Counted from the first letter of the stretch, positions 10,134 to 21,069 are shown. The stretch: 22,725 nucleotides of DNA from Conidiobolus incongruus B7586 (GCA_000697335.1 JNEM01014207.1:1-22725), one strand, 5' to 3'. The notes: generated by a model not told the origin, from the letters alone. Numbers and translations: made by a program.

Positions 10134-11517
10134 TTCCTTGAATTGATATTATATCATAAAAATATGGTTTTTATTATACTAAAAAAATTAATATTATTGT
10201 TAAATTTTTCATATTCCCAATTGTTAGACCTAATTAAGTATTTTGATAAAATATTACCATTATATTATTTGTGATTTTTGTTAATTAACATGAAATCATT
10301 GTTTTAGTTTTTCTTAGATTGAAATAAATATTAGATATAATAGCAGCTTTATCAAATTATATATTTGTTTGTAATATATCGCTAATTTTAACTAGGAGTA
10401 TATTTCAGACCAGATAAATTTAATCACAGAGGAGAATTTAATAAATTTGGTAATATTTGTGAAATTGAACTTAATAAACATATATAAGATGTAATATATG
10501 CCTAATAACTCGAAAATATTAATTATTATACTGAAAATGCTAACTATTTTTGAGTAACGATGTATGATAAACGTCATTAATAATCTATATATTTTTAGAA
10601 TGTGATTTATAGAATAAAAAAATATCAAATGATCTCAATATATTCCGATACAAAAAATATTTAATGAATTGTTAACAGTAAGAAAATCTTAAAATCAATA
10701 TATTATTGAACCACTTTTTCATAATTCTTGAATTCATTAAAAACCATTTTGAATAACCACATTAATTGGATAAAAGGGATTTTAAGTATTAAGATATACT
10801 TTCAACTGTTATGAATGAGCTGATTAAGCTTCAATTGTATGAATTATATAAAAATATATTGGTTTGAGTATATTTTTTATTCAATGATAATTCCATTTTT
10901 TAGCGTTATTGTAAGCATGACATGCATGCTAATACTTGTGTTTGAACAATTTGATTCGAAATAAATAGGATGCTGTTAAGTCTTAAACCATTACTTTGGA
11001 CCTATTTTTGTAAAATTGGTGCGACTTAGGGATTTGTGTGAGATTGTAAGGCGCTTTTCACTTATTTTCTGAACTTGAAATAAAAAAAATAAATAAGCTG
11101 AATTCATTCAACTGGCTAAAGAATTATTGATAATATCGTGTTTGATTTGAGCTTGAATATGCCATTAATATATCTCAATCTTATTTGATAAAAATGATTA
11201 AGAAATTGATTTTAGGACCAAAAGTACTAAAAAGGAAATAAATTAAAGTTTATTTTTAAAGTGATATCATTTTAATTTGAGTTTTATATTGGTTATGACA
11301 CTCTTGGAAGTCTTAGTTATTGAAACTACAAGTGGAACCAATGATGTCTAATCTGATTGGACACTTGTGAGTATCTAAAGATATCATTGGATAAATCGAA
11401 TTAACTCAATTTTATCCCCTATCAAACCTCTTTCAGAGAAATCCCTATTAGGAAGAAAATTGAACCAAAAGACATGCATTTCAATCAACATGTGCAAATA
11501 TTGTAATCTATATGATG
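8935..11517. other. AT-rich intergenic region between divergent MTG2 and Pumilio genes
   Basis: About 2.6 kb contain no supported gene. Short open frames, such as 10392-10628 on the minus strand, are A/T-rich, Ile/Phe/Tyr-heavy and carry no domain. A less AT-rich patch at about 10900-11340 includes CATGCATG (10921-10928) but has no ORF. An ATA microsatellite lies at 10101-10133. Both genes are transcribed outward, so their promoters lie here. Confidence 0.6.
10101..10133. repeat. ATA trinucleotide microsatellite
   Basis: Eleven uninterrupted ATA units. Confidence 0.9.
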
Positions 11518-11988
11518 GCTTTAAATTGATCTGACTAATTTCAACCCAACATTTTTTTAAACTGCAACAGCAAATCACAAGTGCACCTGAACGCTCTCAA
11601 CCTCATCCACTCTCAATTAAAACACCTTTGCCTTCCCAATCTCCTCCTCCTATTTTGTTTTTCTCACCAATCCTGTGATTGCCATATTAATAATCACTAT
11701 TTCAATTGCATTGAATTATCTCCCAAAATTTTACCGTTCATTAAGTGAATTTGTGTAGTTTCATTAATAGCACATTTATATAGCTAATTCAGTTCACAAT
11801 CGCATAGCTGATATCTTGCTCCTTCAATCTTTCCTTGTATTTTTTCACCTGAATTTTATTCATAAATCTGCTCAACTTAATTCTCTGTTGAGGATTGTTG
11901 CTTTGTATTTATTATATTTGTAATTCTAAATATTTGTATTATTGAATTTTGTATTGATTTTTAAACTGTATTGCGCTGATTGTCAGTG
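11518..11988 (+). promoter_or_regulatory. ATG-free leader and pyrimidine-rich promoter of the Pumilio gene
   Basis: No ATG occurs on the plus strand from 11518 to the start codon at 11989, although ATGs are common just before. About 11586-11680 is strongly C/T-rich (CTCCTCCTCC at 11641) with CCAAT at 11636-11640 and 11667-11671. The pattern fits a core promoter with a CT tract followed by a 5' UTR of several hundred bases from which upstream start codons are excluded. The exact transcription start is not known. Confidence 0.55.
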
Positions 11989-14628
11989 ATGATTCCTTTA
12001 TATTCTCGCCCGCCCTCTCACGAGACTAAATATTATAGCTCAAACTACCCTTCGCAAATACCTCCTGAAAGGGTTTTAAATGGTAATACACCCAGTTCTA
12101 GGCCTCCCTTCAATCCCCCAAGACGTGTTTCTTTAATTGACACCAAAGTTCATGTAAGATTCTTTATTTCACTAGCTTTCTAGACTTATTCTAACGAGTT
12201 TGATTTAGACCCATACTTACGGTGCTCCAAGTTTATCACTTAGGGTTAGTTTATCTTATCAACTTTATTTGATTAATATTTTAACCTTAATTTACTTTAT
12301 TAGACTGAGAAATTAACCGAAAATGTTAGTAAATTGTACGATCATCCTTTATCGCCTAATTCTATAAATGGTGGGTTTCATTTTGGCGAATCGGCTGGTG
12401 TCCCCTCAAGACCTGGGTTCATCTCTCCTATTCGTTCTCAGAGTGCTATATTTTCGGACCAATTTCCGTCAATGTTTAATCCACTTACTTCTCCGATCAA
12501 CAACCCACCACTCAAACCTTTTGGCAGGCCAAGTAATCAACCTACTCAACATTATCCAAATCAACCTTTGGTATCCTCTCCCACTAGTGATATCAATGGA
12601 ATAGCTGCGAGATCAGTGCCTGTATCTAGACGTAATTCTAATGAATTTGCCGATCTTTGGCAAAATATAGAAAATTATACTAAACAAAAAGATCATTTCA
12701 GTAGTAAAGAACCCCAATATTATTTATCTTCAAGTCCCTCTATGCCACCTCATTTTAATTCTAGTTTGTTTGACGACGACAATGACTCCGACTTACCTGC
12801 TGATGAAGGTAAGGCTTCTTCTTATGTTCGTCGATTCCTTCAACAAACTTGTGAGGATGGAAAATTTCCTATTCTTGTTAAGAGAGATGATCTTCCTGGT
12901 ACTCTTTCTGCTTCTTCAGCAGCCTTAGATTTGGCATCTTTCAATCATCATTACGATCATTCGCCCAATGTTACTTCTCAGCTTACTTCTGCCCTCTCTT
13001 TACAAGGTATGAATCCTTTGGCTGGTCATCAGAAATCTACATCATTCCACCATAGATATAATTTAAATAATAGTCCACCTTCCTTACCATCCGAGAGACC
13101 TGGACTTGGTAATCGTACATTTTCTATGATCACCCCCAAATCCAATGCAAGCCATTTCCATCAAAACACCCGAGCTGATGAACCACACCGCCAATCACAA
13201 GGCAAAGACAATGAATCTGTCCCTACTGGTATTTGTAGATATTACTTGAGTGGACATTGTGCTAAAGGGGACCGCTGTATTTATATTCATTCCACATCTC
13301 CACCTAATGCTAAGCCCGCGAACCTTACCCACTCTTTGGGTTCTCAATCAAGGGTATCTAACCAGCAGAATCATGGTCAACATGCTTCTTCCGCAAGTAG
13401 AAACAATAGCTCTCATGGCCATAATATTAATCATAGTAGCACTAACGCTACCAACATTAATAATACTAACAATAATTCTTCCAAAGCCAATAGACGTATC
13501 AACGATATTGAAAGCAAAACTAGCCAAATTGAGGCCCGCTTTACTCGCGGTAATGAAGATCTAGTAGGCGAGATTTATCCTCTTTGTAAAGATCAACATG
13601 GCTGCCGTTACATTCAAAAACGCTTAGAGGATCCTAATTCCAAGTTTATTGACCAAGTTTACTCCGAAGTTCTAGATCATTTTGTTGAATTAATGACTGA
13701 TCCCTTTGGTAATTATTTGTGTCAAAAACTTTTAGAGCATTGTTCTGACGCTCAGCGTTACAAGTTGGTTGCTCAAGTGTCCAGCGATTTGATTAAAATT
13801 TCCTTAAATATGCATGGTACTCGTGCCGTTCAAAAGATGATTGAGTTCCTTTCATCTGATGAGCAAGTCAAGTTGGTTACCAATGCAATTGGTGGAAATG
13901 TTGTCACCTTAATCAAGGATTTAAATGGTAATCATGTTATTCAAAAATGCCTTAATCGACTTCGTCCCGAAGACAACCAATTCATTTATGACTCAGTTTG
14001 CAAAGACTGTATCGTTGTAGCTACCCATCGCCACGGATGCTGTGTTTTACAAAGATGTATTGATCACGCATCTAGTCAACAAAAAGATCAGCTCGTCGCT
14101 GAGATTAACCGTAATGGACTCGAGTTAGTTCAAGATCCATTCGGTAACTATGTTGTACAATATGTTTTAGACCTCGGTATAGAAAGTTACTCTTCTCAAT
14201 TAATTAGACACTTCTTTGGACATGTTTGCAGCTTATCTATGCAAAAATTCAGCTCAAATGTCATTGAAAAATGCATTCGCGTAGCTGAGCCCGAAATTCG
14301 CTCTGTTTTAATCCAAGAAATCATGAACAAAGACAAACTCGTTGAGTTAATGCGTGATTCGTATGCTAACTATGTTGTTCAAACTTCATTGGATTATGCT
14401 CTTCCAGAACAACGCACCCAGCTCATCGAGATTATCAAGCCTCTTTTGCCTCAAGTTCGCACATCAACCTATGGTAAGCGTATTCAGACCCGTCTTCAAA
14501 AGGAGCTCAACAACACTGGCCATGGCCATGAATCTCTCTACTCCAACAGCGGCAGTCCTCCCCAAGCTTTCGAGTCTTTGTCCAAGTTATATGATGAAAA
14601 GTACCGTTCTACTACCCTCTCTCAGTAA
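11989..14628 (+). CDS. Pumilio (PUF) RNA-binding protein with CCCH zinc finger
   Basis: Three exons, 11989-12153, 12209-12244 and 12304-14628, encode 841 aa. Introns of 55 and 59 nt (GTAAGA...TTTAG with CTAAC; GTTAGT...ATTAG) are both phase 0. The 36-nt middle exon adds THTYGAPSLSLR; skipping it would keep the frame. ATG 11989 is the first after an in-frame stop. The N-terminal half is low-complexity, rich in Ser, Pro and Asn. A CCCH finger (C378, C386, C392, H396) precedes an Asn/His-rich stretch, then eight PUF repeats (about 486-800). The base-reading residues are CR-Q, NY-Q, TR-Q, NH-Q, CC-Q, NY-Q, SN-E, NY-Q for repeats 1-8, which by the known code predicts targets starting UGUA. RHGCCVLQRC in repeat 5 resembles Puf4/Mpt5. 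Family role: cytoplasmic binding of mRNA 3' UTRs to repress or destabilise. The domain calls are sure; the exact orthologue is less so. Confidence 0.93.
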
Positions 14629-16912
14629 TTTTATTTCAGCTTGTACTTATTTAATCTATCGACATTTTATTCCCACGCAGCCAGGTTTGTGTTGACATCT
14701 TAATTCCTACCTTTATTTCATTAATGTATTTGTTATTATTTTATCATGTCCTATCACAGCAATGCCCTTCCAAATCCAAAATCCATATTCAATCACTTTG
14801 TAACTATCACACCTCCTCAAAATGGTTTAGAGTCATCACTAATCCATTCCCTCTCCAAATCTAAAAAATATTTTGTACCTATTTCTCTCTCTCCCTCTCC
14901 TTTACTAATTTTTGTATGTTATGTTCTTTCAACCCTGTAATCTTACTAAAAATGTTAGCTTTACCCAATTAAATTAATTATTATATACATATATTGTTAT
15001 TTATTTTTAATTAATCAATTTTGTTATGATTTATACTATTTTTATGTGCAATATTATATATTTGGAATGGGTCATTATATATAAATTTAAATATTCACAT
15101 TTTTGCATTAAATTCTATATTTTTTTCGAAGTCAAAATTTACTATTTAGCTTTTTATTAAACCATTTAATATTCGAATATTTTAGTCATGGTGATGTTTT
15201 GAAATCTAATTTTATATAATTCTTTTTATTGAATATTTTAATCTTATTTTGGATTGAACTATGCCAAAAATTATATATTTAATGTATTTATCCAATCAAA
15301 TGTCTCTATTCTTGAAAAATATTGCAACTTACAATATCAATTTCATCATATCAGTATATTTTTAAGTCTATCAAATTAAAAATATTATAATATACCAGTA
15401 AAACTTAAATTCCAACATTTGAGAATCTAATTTCACAAGTCTAAATTAAGTGTAAGCTAAATGATGACAATAAGTATTGCTATTGCCTTGATCAAACATT
15501 AAGAGGTCACCTTAATAATGTTTTTATAACTATCTATTTGAATTTAATGCCACTTATGTAGATTTTAAAATATAGATATGCAACTCCATTTGAACAATTT
15601 GTTCAATCATGTAAATTAGAAATCTATTTTAACTCTCAATTAAAATAAGCTAATCAAAATAAATAAATAATAATAGTATTTGATAAATAAAAGCAATTCC
15701 AGAAATCAAAATAATATAAAAGTAATGTGACCAAGTTTATATTAGAATCAATATATTTCAAATATATCGCTAAAATTGTTTTATATTAAATTCATTTTTA
15801 TTAATTGAATATTGCAACATTGTATGGTGTATTATATAAATATATTGATAGAAGTTATAAAATTCAAACCTTAAGCTTAACATCTAGAATGAAAGTTATA
15901 CTTAAATCTAATTAAGAAAATAGAGGATACCAAAATTTTCTAGAAATTTGTTGATTTTTTATCCACCATTGAATTGAGACTTAATTGTTTGAATTATTTT
16001 AGAAATTGATTGATAATAAAATTCAGTTTATTAGATGATTTTTTGAGAATTGTTTTAAATTATTAAGCTGAGTTTCTAAAAAAAATACATCATGAAATTA
16101 CATTATATAATATTGGACAAAAGAAATTTGATGAAAACCAAAGTTAAAATCATATTGAAAATTTTATGATGTCATATAAAATTAATATTAATAAAATGAT
16201 ATGAATTGGTTGGAATATATTCCAGTAATTTGATTATCTACTATGGTAATCAAATAACATATATATTTGATCAAGATTTGAAATAAACTCAACCGCAGTT
16301 TAACTCGAGTGATTTTCATTCGATAAAATAGGGATATAGTATATATTTAAATCAGTATAATTACTAGTAAATTAGTTAAATAAATTGATCTTTAAAATTT
16401 CAAAATTAATGAATAGAATTGCTCCTAAGGAACTGCTCTGCTGATAGATTGGTAATATAATTTAAAAAATGATAAGTTTGATTAACTCTTTCAAATACAA
16501 AATATAATCTATCACTAATCCATTGTTATTACTCAACAAACTATATTTTATTAATCTTATAGCTAATATTATAAATTTTTCTAATGCGAATAGAATCATC
16601 AATCAATAGAAAAATGGTCTTCAGGTTACACTTTAACATACAAATAGTTGAGTCATTATGTATCGAGTGTCAATTGCACCAATTTAAGAATGAAATTATA
16701 TGGATTTACTATTTTGGTGATTCAACCCCTATATGGATAAAATCACATTTGATTAAAAAAGTTATTCTTAAAAGAGACTGATGTCATAATTATCCCTAGA
16801 TTAAGAAATTCAATAGATTTTCTACTATCAATTTATGACACTAAACATCTTTCACTCTAAGTATTTTATTAAACCATATATTATTATTATTATTATCGAT
16901 TAAAAATAAATA
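14629..16912. other. Intergenic region between the Pumilio gene and HIS4
   Basis: The first 320 bases are less AT-rich and probably the 3' UTR of the Pumilio gene. An open frame at 14746-14940 starts with ATG but has no recognisable domain and is probably chance in a C/T-rich UTR. From about 14940 to 16600 the sequence is A/T-rich with no gene, RNA or repeat that I can support. The last 350 bases form the HIS4 upstream region. A TTA run (16880-16896) lies just before the start codon. Confidence 0.6.
16649..16655 (+). promoter_or_regulatory. Gcn4/AP-1-type site upstream of HIS4
   Basis: TGAGTCA is a perfect core site (TGA[C/G]TCA) for Gcn4-type bZIP activators, 258 bp upstream of the HIS4 ATG. 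Fungal HIS4 genes are known targets of general amino-acid control, so the position is meaningful. A related TGATGTCA lies at 16778-16785. That a Gcn4 homologue uses it here is inference. Confidence 0.5.
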
Positions 16913-19624
16913 ATGATTGTTCCAATTATTAGTACTGAAGATTATTTATCTCCGGATGAGCTAACAAATTCTTTACTCATTTTGCCCCAAGTGATCATCT
17001 CTTGTACCTTAGACCACGAGTTGGAATTACTCCAACAATATCTTAAGGAAGTCGCTGCGTCCCAAACTTCCTTAACCGTTCTATTATCTCCTCACTTTTT
17101 AGATCAAACAGTACCCCTTTTGGACCTTGGGGTGAGAAAAGTTATTTATCAATGTTCTCAACCTAACCTCTTACAGGACTGCTTAAATAATGCGACCGAA
17201 TTTCCATCCGATAGAGTTGGTTGTTATATCGATTTGGATACTTGTAAGGATACATTCATTTCAAATATACCCACCTTAGTTCAAACCTTTAGCTGGCTTG
17301 GCTTTTATGGCGAAAATTCTCAAAAAATTCAAGAGAGAACCGAATTTGCAACTAGGTTAAATTCTTCTCAATGCAAGGTTTATTCAGGTGCTTGGTACTT
17401 GTCAATTAAGAACAATATTAATGATATCAAAGAGTTACTTCACTTTGGCGTTTTCCCAGTTATTGAAAAGTCTAATTTGACCTTGACTGAAAATGACACC
17501 ACAAAGATTAATATTGGCGATGCAATTGTCGCTGGATTAGCCACTGACCGTGAAGATCAGCTCTACACAACATGTGTTGTCGATGAACAGGACCAATTGT
17601 TAGGATTAGTTTACTCTTCTGCCGAGAGCATTAAAGAGAGTTTTAAACTTAGACAAGGTGTATATCAATCAAGAAAGAGAGGTCTTTGGCACAAAGGTCA
17701 ATCTTCAGGCGCAACCCAAGATTTGCTCCAAGTTAATACCGATTGTGATCGTGACGTATTGAAATTCCGTGTTGCCCAGCACCGCGAAGGTTTTTGTCAC
17801 TTGAATACTTGGACTTGTTTTGGACCCTCTAAGGGTATCTCTGCTCTCAACCGCACCATTAAAAAACGCAAGTTGGAAGCCCCAGAAGGTTCATATACTC
17901 ATAGACTATTTAATGACCATGAATTATTAAACTCCAAGCTAATGGAAGAAGCTGAAGAGCTTTGTGAGGCAAAGACAGCTCAGGAAGCTGCTTGGGAGGC
18001 TGCTGATCTCATCTATTTCGCACTTGTCAAATGCGCTAGCTTAGGTGCCAGTTTATCTGACGTCGAGGCTCATTTAGATCGTCGCTCTCTTCAAGTCTCA
18101 CGTAGGGCTGGTAATGCAAAGCCAAAGTGGTCTAAGAACTTAGAACTTCAAAAAATATCAGCTATTCAGAATTCAAAGCTTCAGCAACAGCTTTCACCAT
18201 CCTCCTCATCTAATCTTCATATTGGTTCAATTAACCAAGCACTTTCAAATGCACAAAACATCTCAGATTTCAAAAATGATGCTGCTTCTGCATCAGAATC
18301 TAGAATTCAAATGCAATCTTACTTTTTGAATGAGATTTCTGCCAATGAAAGATCAAGCTTATTAAATCGACCCATTTTGCAATCCAAAGAAATCCAGGCA
18401 CGAGTTGAACCTATTTTGCACGAAGTTCGTATTCACGGAGATGCAGCTTTATTAGATTTTACTGCTAAATTTGATCGCGTTAAATTAGAATCAACCCACT
18501 TACCAGCTCCCTTTCCTCCAGAAACCATGAATATCCCTGATGAAGTCAAGAAATCTATTGATTTAGCCTTCGACAACGTACTTAAGTTCCATCAAGCTCA
18601 GTATTCCGACAAGACTCTCAAAGTTGAAACTATGCCAGGCGTTAAGTGCACTCGCTTTCCACGCCCTATTCAAAAAGTTGGATTATATGTTCCAGGAGGA
18701 AGTGCTATTTTACCCAGTTCAACTTACATGTTAGGCATTCCTGCAATGGTTGCTGGTTGTGAAGAAATTTTGGTATGTACACCACCTCGTAGCGATGGTA
18801 CCATTGCTCCTGAAGTTGTATATGTCGCTCACAAAATTGGTGCTTCTATGATTGTTATGGCTGGTGGTGCTCAAGCTGTTGCTGCCATGGCTTATGGAAC
18901 CCAAACGATTCCTAAGGTAGATAAGATTTGCGGACCTGGAAACCAATATGTTACCTGTGCCAAGATGATTGTTCAGAATGATCCCACTGCCATGGTTTCA
19001 ATCGATATGCCTGCTGGTCCTTCCGAACTTTTAGTCATTGCCGATTCAACCGCCAACCCCAAGTATATTGCATCTGATCTATTAAGTCAAGCTGAGCATG
19101 GACCTGACAGTCAGGTCGTTTTAGTTACTGTTGATCTCGATGACGAATCTGTAGCCGCCATTGAAGATGAGTTGCACAAACAAGCTTCAGTCCTTCCACG
19201 TGTCGATATCGTTCGTCAGAGTATTCCCAAGAGTGTGTTATTGAGAGTCGATACGATAGAAGAAGCTATTCAATTCTCTAATGACTATGCTCCAGAACAC
19301 TTGATTATTCAAACTGATAAATCAGAAACTTTAATTCCCAGTATTAAAAATGCTGGTTCTGTCTTTTTAGGCCATTACTCCCCCGAAAGTTGTGGTGACT
19401 ATGCATCTGGAACCAACCACACACTCCCCACCTATGGTTATGCTAAAATGTATTCTGGAGTCAACGTTGACTCATTCTTAAAGTACATCACTTCACAACA
19501 GTTAACCAAAGAAGGTCTTGATGCAATTGGCGACTGTGTTGAAATCTTAGCGCATACTGAAGGCCTCCAAGCTCATAAAAATGCTGTCACTGTCAGATTA
19601 AAAGATATTAGGGGATCCAAATAA
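16913..19624 (+). CDS. HIS4: Histidine biosynthesis trifunctional protein
   Basis: One 903-aa exon carries three enzymes of histidine synthesis in the fungal order. Residues 1-215 are the fungal N-terminal region with no catalytic motif seen. Phosphoribosyl-AMP cyclohydrolase (about 220-305) has D277-C278-D279 and cysteines 295 and 302, the metal-binding set. Phosphoribosyl-ATP pyrophosphohydrolase (about 320-400) has EEAEE (345-349) and EAAD (362-365). Histidinol dehydrogenase (about 455-895) has GPGNQYVT (from 674), QAEH (726-729), D829 and H888, matching the zinc-binding Gln, His, Asp and His of the bacterial enzyme. It thus performs steps 2, 3 and the last two oxidations of the pathway in the cytosol. 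A Ser/Asn-rich linker (about 405-455) separates the second and third domains. It is longer than yeast His4 (799 aa), mainly from the N-terminus and this linker. No break or missing residue is seen. Confidence 0.97.
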   Translation: MIVPIISTEDYLSPDELTNSLLILPQVIISCTLDHELELLQQYLKEVAASQTSLTVLLSPHFLDQTVPLLDLGVRKVIYQCSQPNLLQDCLNNATEFPSDRVGCYIDLDTCKDTFISNIPTLVQTFSWLGFYGENSQKIQERTEFATRLNSSQCKVYSGAWYLSIKNNINDIKELLHFGVFPVIEKSNLTLTENDTTKINIGDAIVAGLATDREDQLYTTCVVDEQDQLLGLVYSSAESIKESFKLRQGVYQSRKRGLWHKGQSSGATQDLLQVNTDCDRDVLKFRVAQHREGFCHLNTWTCFGPSKGISALNRTIKKRKLEAPEGSYTHRLFNDHELLNSKLMEEAEELCEAKTAQEAAWEAADLIYFALVKCASLGASLSDVEAHLDRRSLQVSRRAGNAKPKWSKNLELQKISAIQNSKLQQQLSPSSSSNLHIGSINQALSNAQNISDFKNDAASASESRIQMQSYFLNEISANERSSLLNRPILQSKEIQARVEPILHEVRIHGDAALLDFTAKFDRVKLESTHLPAPFPPETMNIPDEVKKSIDLAFDNVLKFHQAQYSDKTLKVETMPGVKCTRFPRPIQKVGLYVPGGSAILPSSTYMLGIPAMVAGCEEILVCTPPRSDGTIAPEVVYVAHKIGASMIVMAGGAQAVAAMAYGTQTIPKVDKICGPGNQYVTCAKMIVQNDPTAMVSIDMPAGPSELLVIADSTANPKYIASDLLSQAEHGPDSQVVLVTVDLDDESVAAIEDELHKQASVLPRVDIVRQSIPKSVLLRVDTIEEAIQFSNDYAPEHLIIQTDKSETLIPSIKNAGSVFLGHYSPESCGDYASGTNHTLPTYGYAKMYSGVNVDSFLKYITSQQLTKEGLDAIGDCVEILAHTEGLQAHKNAVTVRLKDIRGSK

Positions 19625-20003
19625 TATATTTTCTAAGTAATTTTGATAAATCTACTCTGAATTGATGTTAGTATGTTTAATTTGCATATAATGAATGCTA
19701 TAATAGTTGTCTGAGTTTGTGATCTTTATTATCAATAAAATTTATATATATCTTAAATAGTTGACAATTTATTCAAAATTAAAATAAAATTAGACTGATA
19801 GTTTATTTGGGATTTAGTTGTGAACAAATCCAGTTATATTTCAATTCTGAGAAAATTGATGGAAAAACGGTTTTGAACATTTGTACTTGGATTTTTTATC
19901 TAAAATGTTAAAATATCATATATAAGTTTGAACAAAAGACATTATTTATTATGAATAAGTTTTATTTAATATTTTCGTTATTAAGAATAATTTATTATAT
20001 AAT
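19625..20003. other. Convergent 3' intergenic region between HIS4 and CBR1
   Basis: These 379 bases separate the ends of two converging genes. They hold AATAAA at 19734-19739 for HIS4 and TTTATT at 19961-19966 (AATAAA on the minus strand) for CBR1. No gene or repeat is seen. Confidence 0.6.
19734..19739 (+). terminator. Possible HIS4 polyadenylation signal
   Basis: AATAAA lies 110 nt after the HIS4 stop. In such A/T-rich DNA the hexamer occurs often by chance, so only its position supports it. Confidence 0.3.
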
Positions 20004-21069
20004 TTAAAATTTGAAGACCATATCTTCCATCTTGGAGAGGGCTCTAGGCTTGTCATAGTTCAATTCTTCACAGTATTGGCTCATAGCCTTGATCATAGGG
20101 GGAGGTCCACAGAGTAAAACTTTAACATCGCTACTAGGTTTCATGAATCTTTCTTCAATCATTTCCTTGGTAACGAAGCCAACACCACCGTTCCATTCAG
20201 CGGGAGGATTGTTCAAAACATAGTAAATAGAGAATTGATCAGGATGTTCCTTGGCTAATTGATCTAATTCTTCTCTCAATAAAATATCATCTTCACTGAC
20301 ATTAGCGTAAATCAATTTGATTTGGGTCTTGTCAGCGGGATTGGATAAAATAGCCTTGATCACTTGGAACATAGGGGTAATACCAGTACCACCAGCGATC
20401 ATACCGAATTCTTTGACCATGTTGGGAGTATATTTGAAGGCACCTTTAGGTCCACGAACACTAATAGTATCACCAATACTCAAGGAATCAATATGCTTGG
20501 AAAGGACACCAGTGGGATAGGTCTAGGATTTGGCCATATTAGCTTTAAATTTACAAACTATTCATTTAATTTACCTTAATAACGAGTTCGAAATAACCTT
20601 TATCTTGGTCAGAAGAAGTGGGAGTGTAGCTTCTGAGGACTTGTTTTTCATCAACTTCAATCATAATAGAAATGTGCTAATAATCCAGTATAAGTGAATT
20701 TGAATAAATATAAATTTGTAAAATGTCTACTTACTTGACCTATAGGTAATCCCAAAACGTCATCTTTATTAGGTAAAGCAAAACGATATCTAAATATAAA
20801 TTAAAAATCATCAATCTAATAATTATTGATTAATATTACCTAGCAGAGTTATGGCTTAAAATTTTCTTTTCAATAAGAGGGAATTTTTTAAATTCTGTAG
20901 TACTCAAAATGCCATCTAATCAATTTGACTCAATACCAAATAGTGATCAAAATTCATGTTAATAAATACCTGATTTAGATTTTTTAGAGTTTAAAAGATA
21001 ATAAAAAGCAGCAGAAGCGGCAACAACACCACCTCCAATAATTACAGATGCTAAACTATTTGCAGACAT
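20004..21069 (-). CDS. CBR1: NADH-cytochrome b5 reductase
   Basis: Five exons, 21069-20970, 20915-20840, 20789-20735, 20676-20575 and 20522-20004, encode 283 aa. The four GT-AG introns are 54, 50, 58 and 52 nt, in phases 1, 2, 0 and 0. The N-terminus [20 protein letters not shown] (5-24) is a membrane anchor followed by a basic KKSKS. FAD-binding motif RSYTPTS is at 92-98, GVLS at 116-119, the NADH-binding GGTGITP at 155-161 and CGPPPM at 249-254; the protein ends in VFKF, as the family does. It passes electrons from NADH to cytochrome b5, supporting sterol and fatty-acid modification at the ER or outer mitochondrial membrane. The length is that of fungal Cbr1, and every exon junction keeps the frame and the family sequence, so the gene model is secure. 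A search might show it to be the Mcr1 paralogue instead; the short anchor argues for Cbr1. Confidence 0.95.

Noticed and set aside
10392-10628. 78-codon open frame on the minus strand
   Set aside because: Composition is Ile/Phe/Tyr-rich as expected from AT-rich DNA; no domain, no splice partner, no promoter context.
11384-11578. 64-codon open frame on the minus strand upstream of the Pumilio gene
   Set aside because: It overlaps the start of the probable promoter/leader of the plus-strand gene and shows no family resemblance.
14640-14925. Several UGUA motifs in the Pumilio 3' UTR as an autoregulatory signal
   Set aside because: UGUA is expected by chance at about this frequency in T-rich DNA, and none matches the full Puf4 or Puf3 consensus cleanly; one near match is TGTATGTTA at 14913-14921.
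14746-14940. 64-codon open frame after the Pumilio stop
   Set aside because: It lies in the probable 3' UTR, is Ser/Pro-rich from a C/T-rich sequence and has no domain or second exon.
16584-16781. 65-codon open frame upstream of HIS4
   Set aside because: It overlaps the HIS4 promoter region and has no recognisable features.
18731-18946. Open frame on the minus strand inside HIS4
   Set aside because: It is a shadow of the conserved histidinol dehydrogenase coding strand.
20926-20932. TGACTCA in CBR1 intron 1 as a Gcn4 site
   Set aside because: It sits inside a transcribed 54-nt intron next to splice signals, and CBR1 is not an expected amino-acid-control target; chance is likelier.
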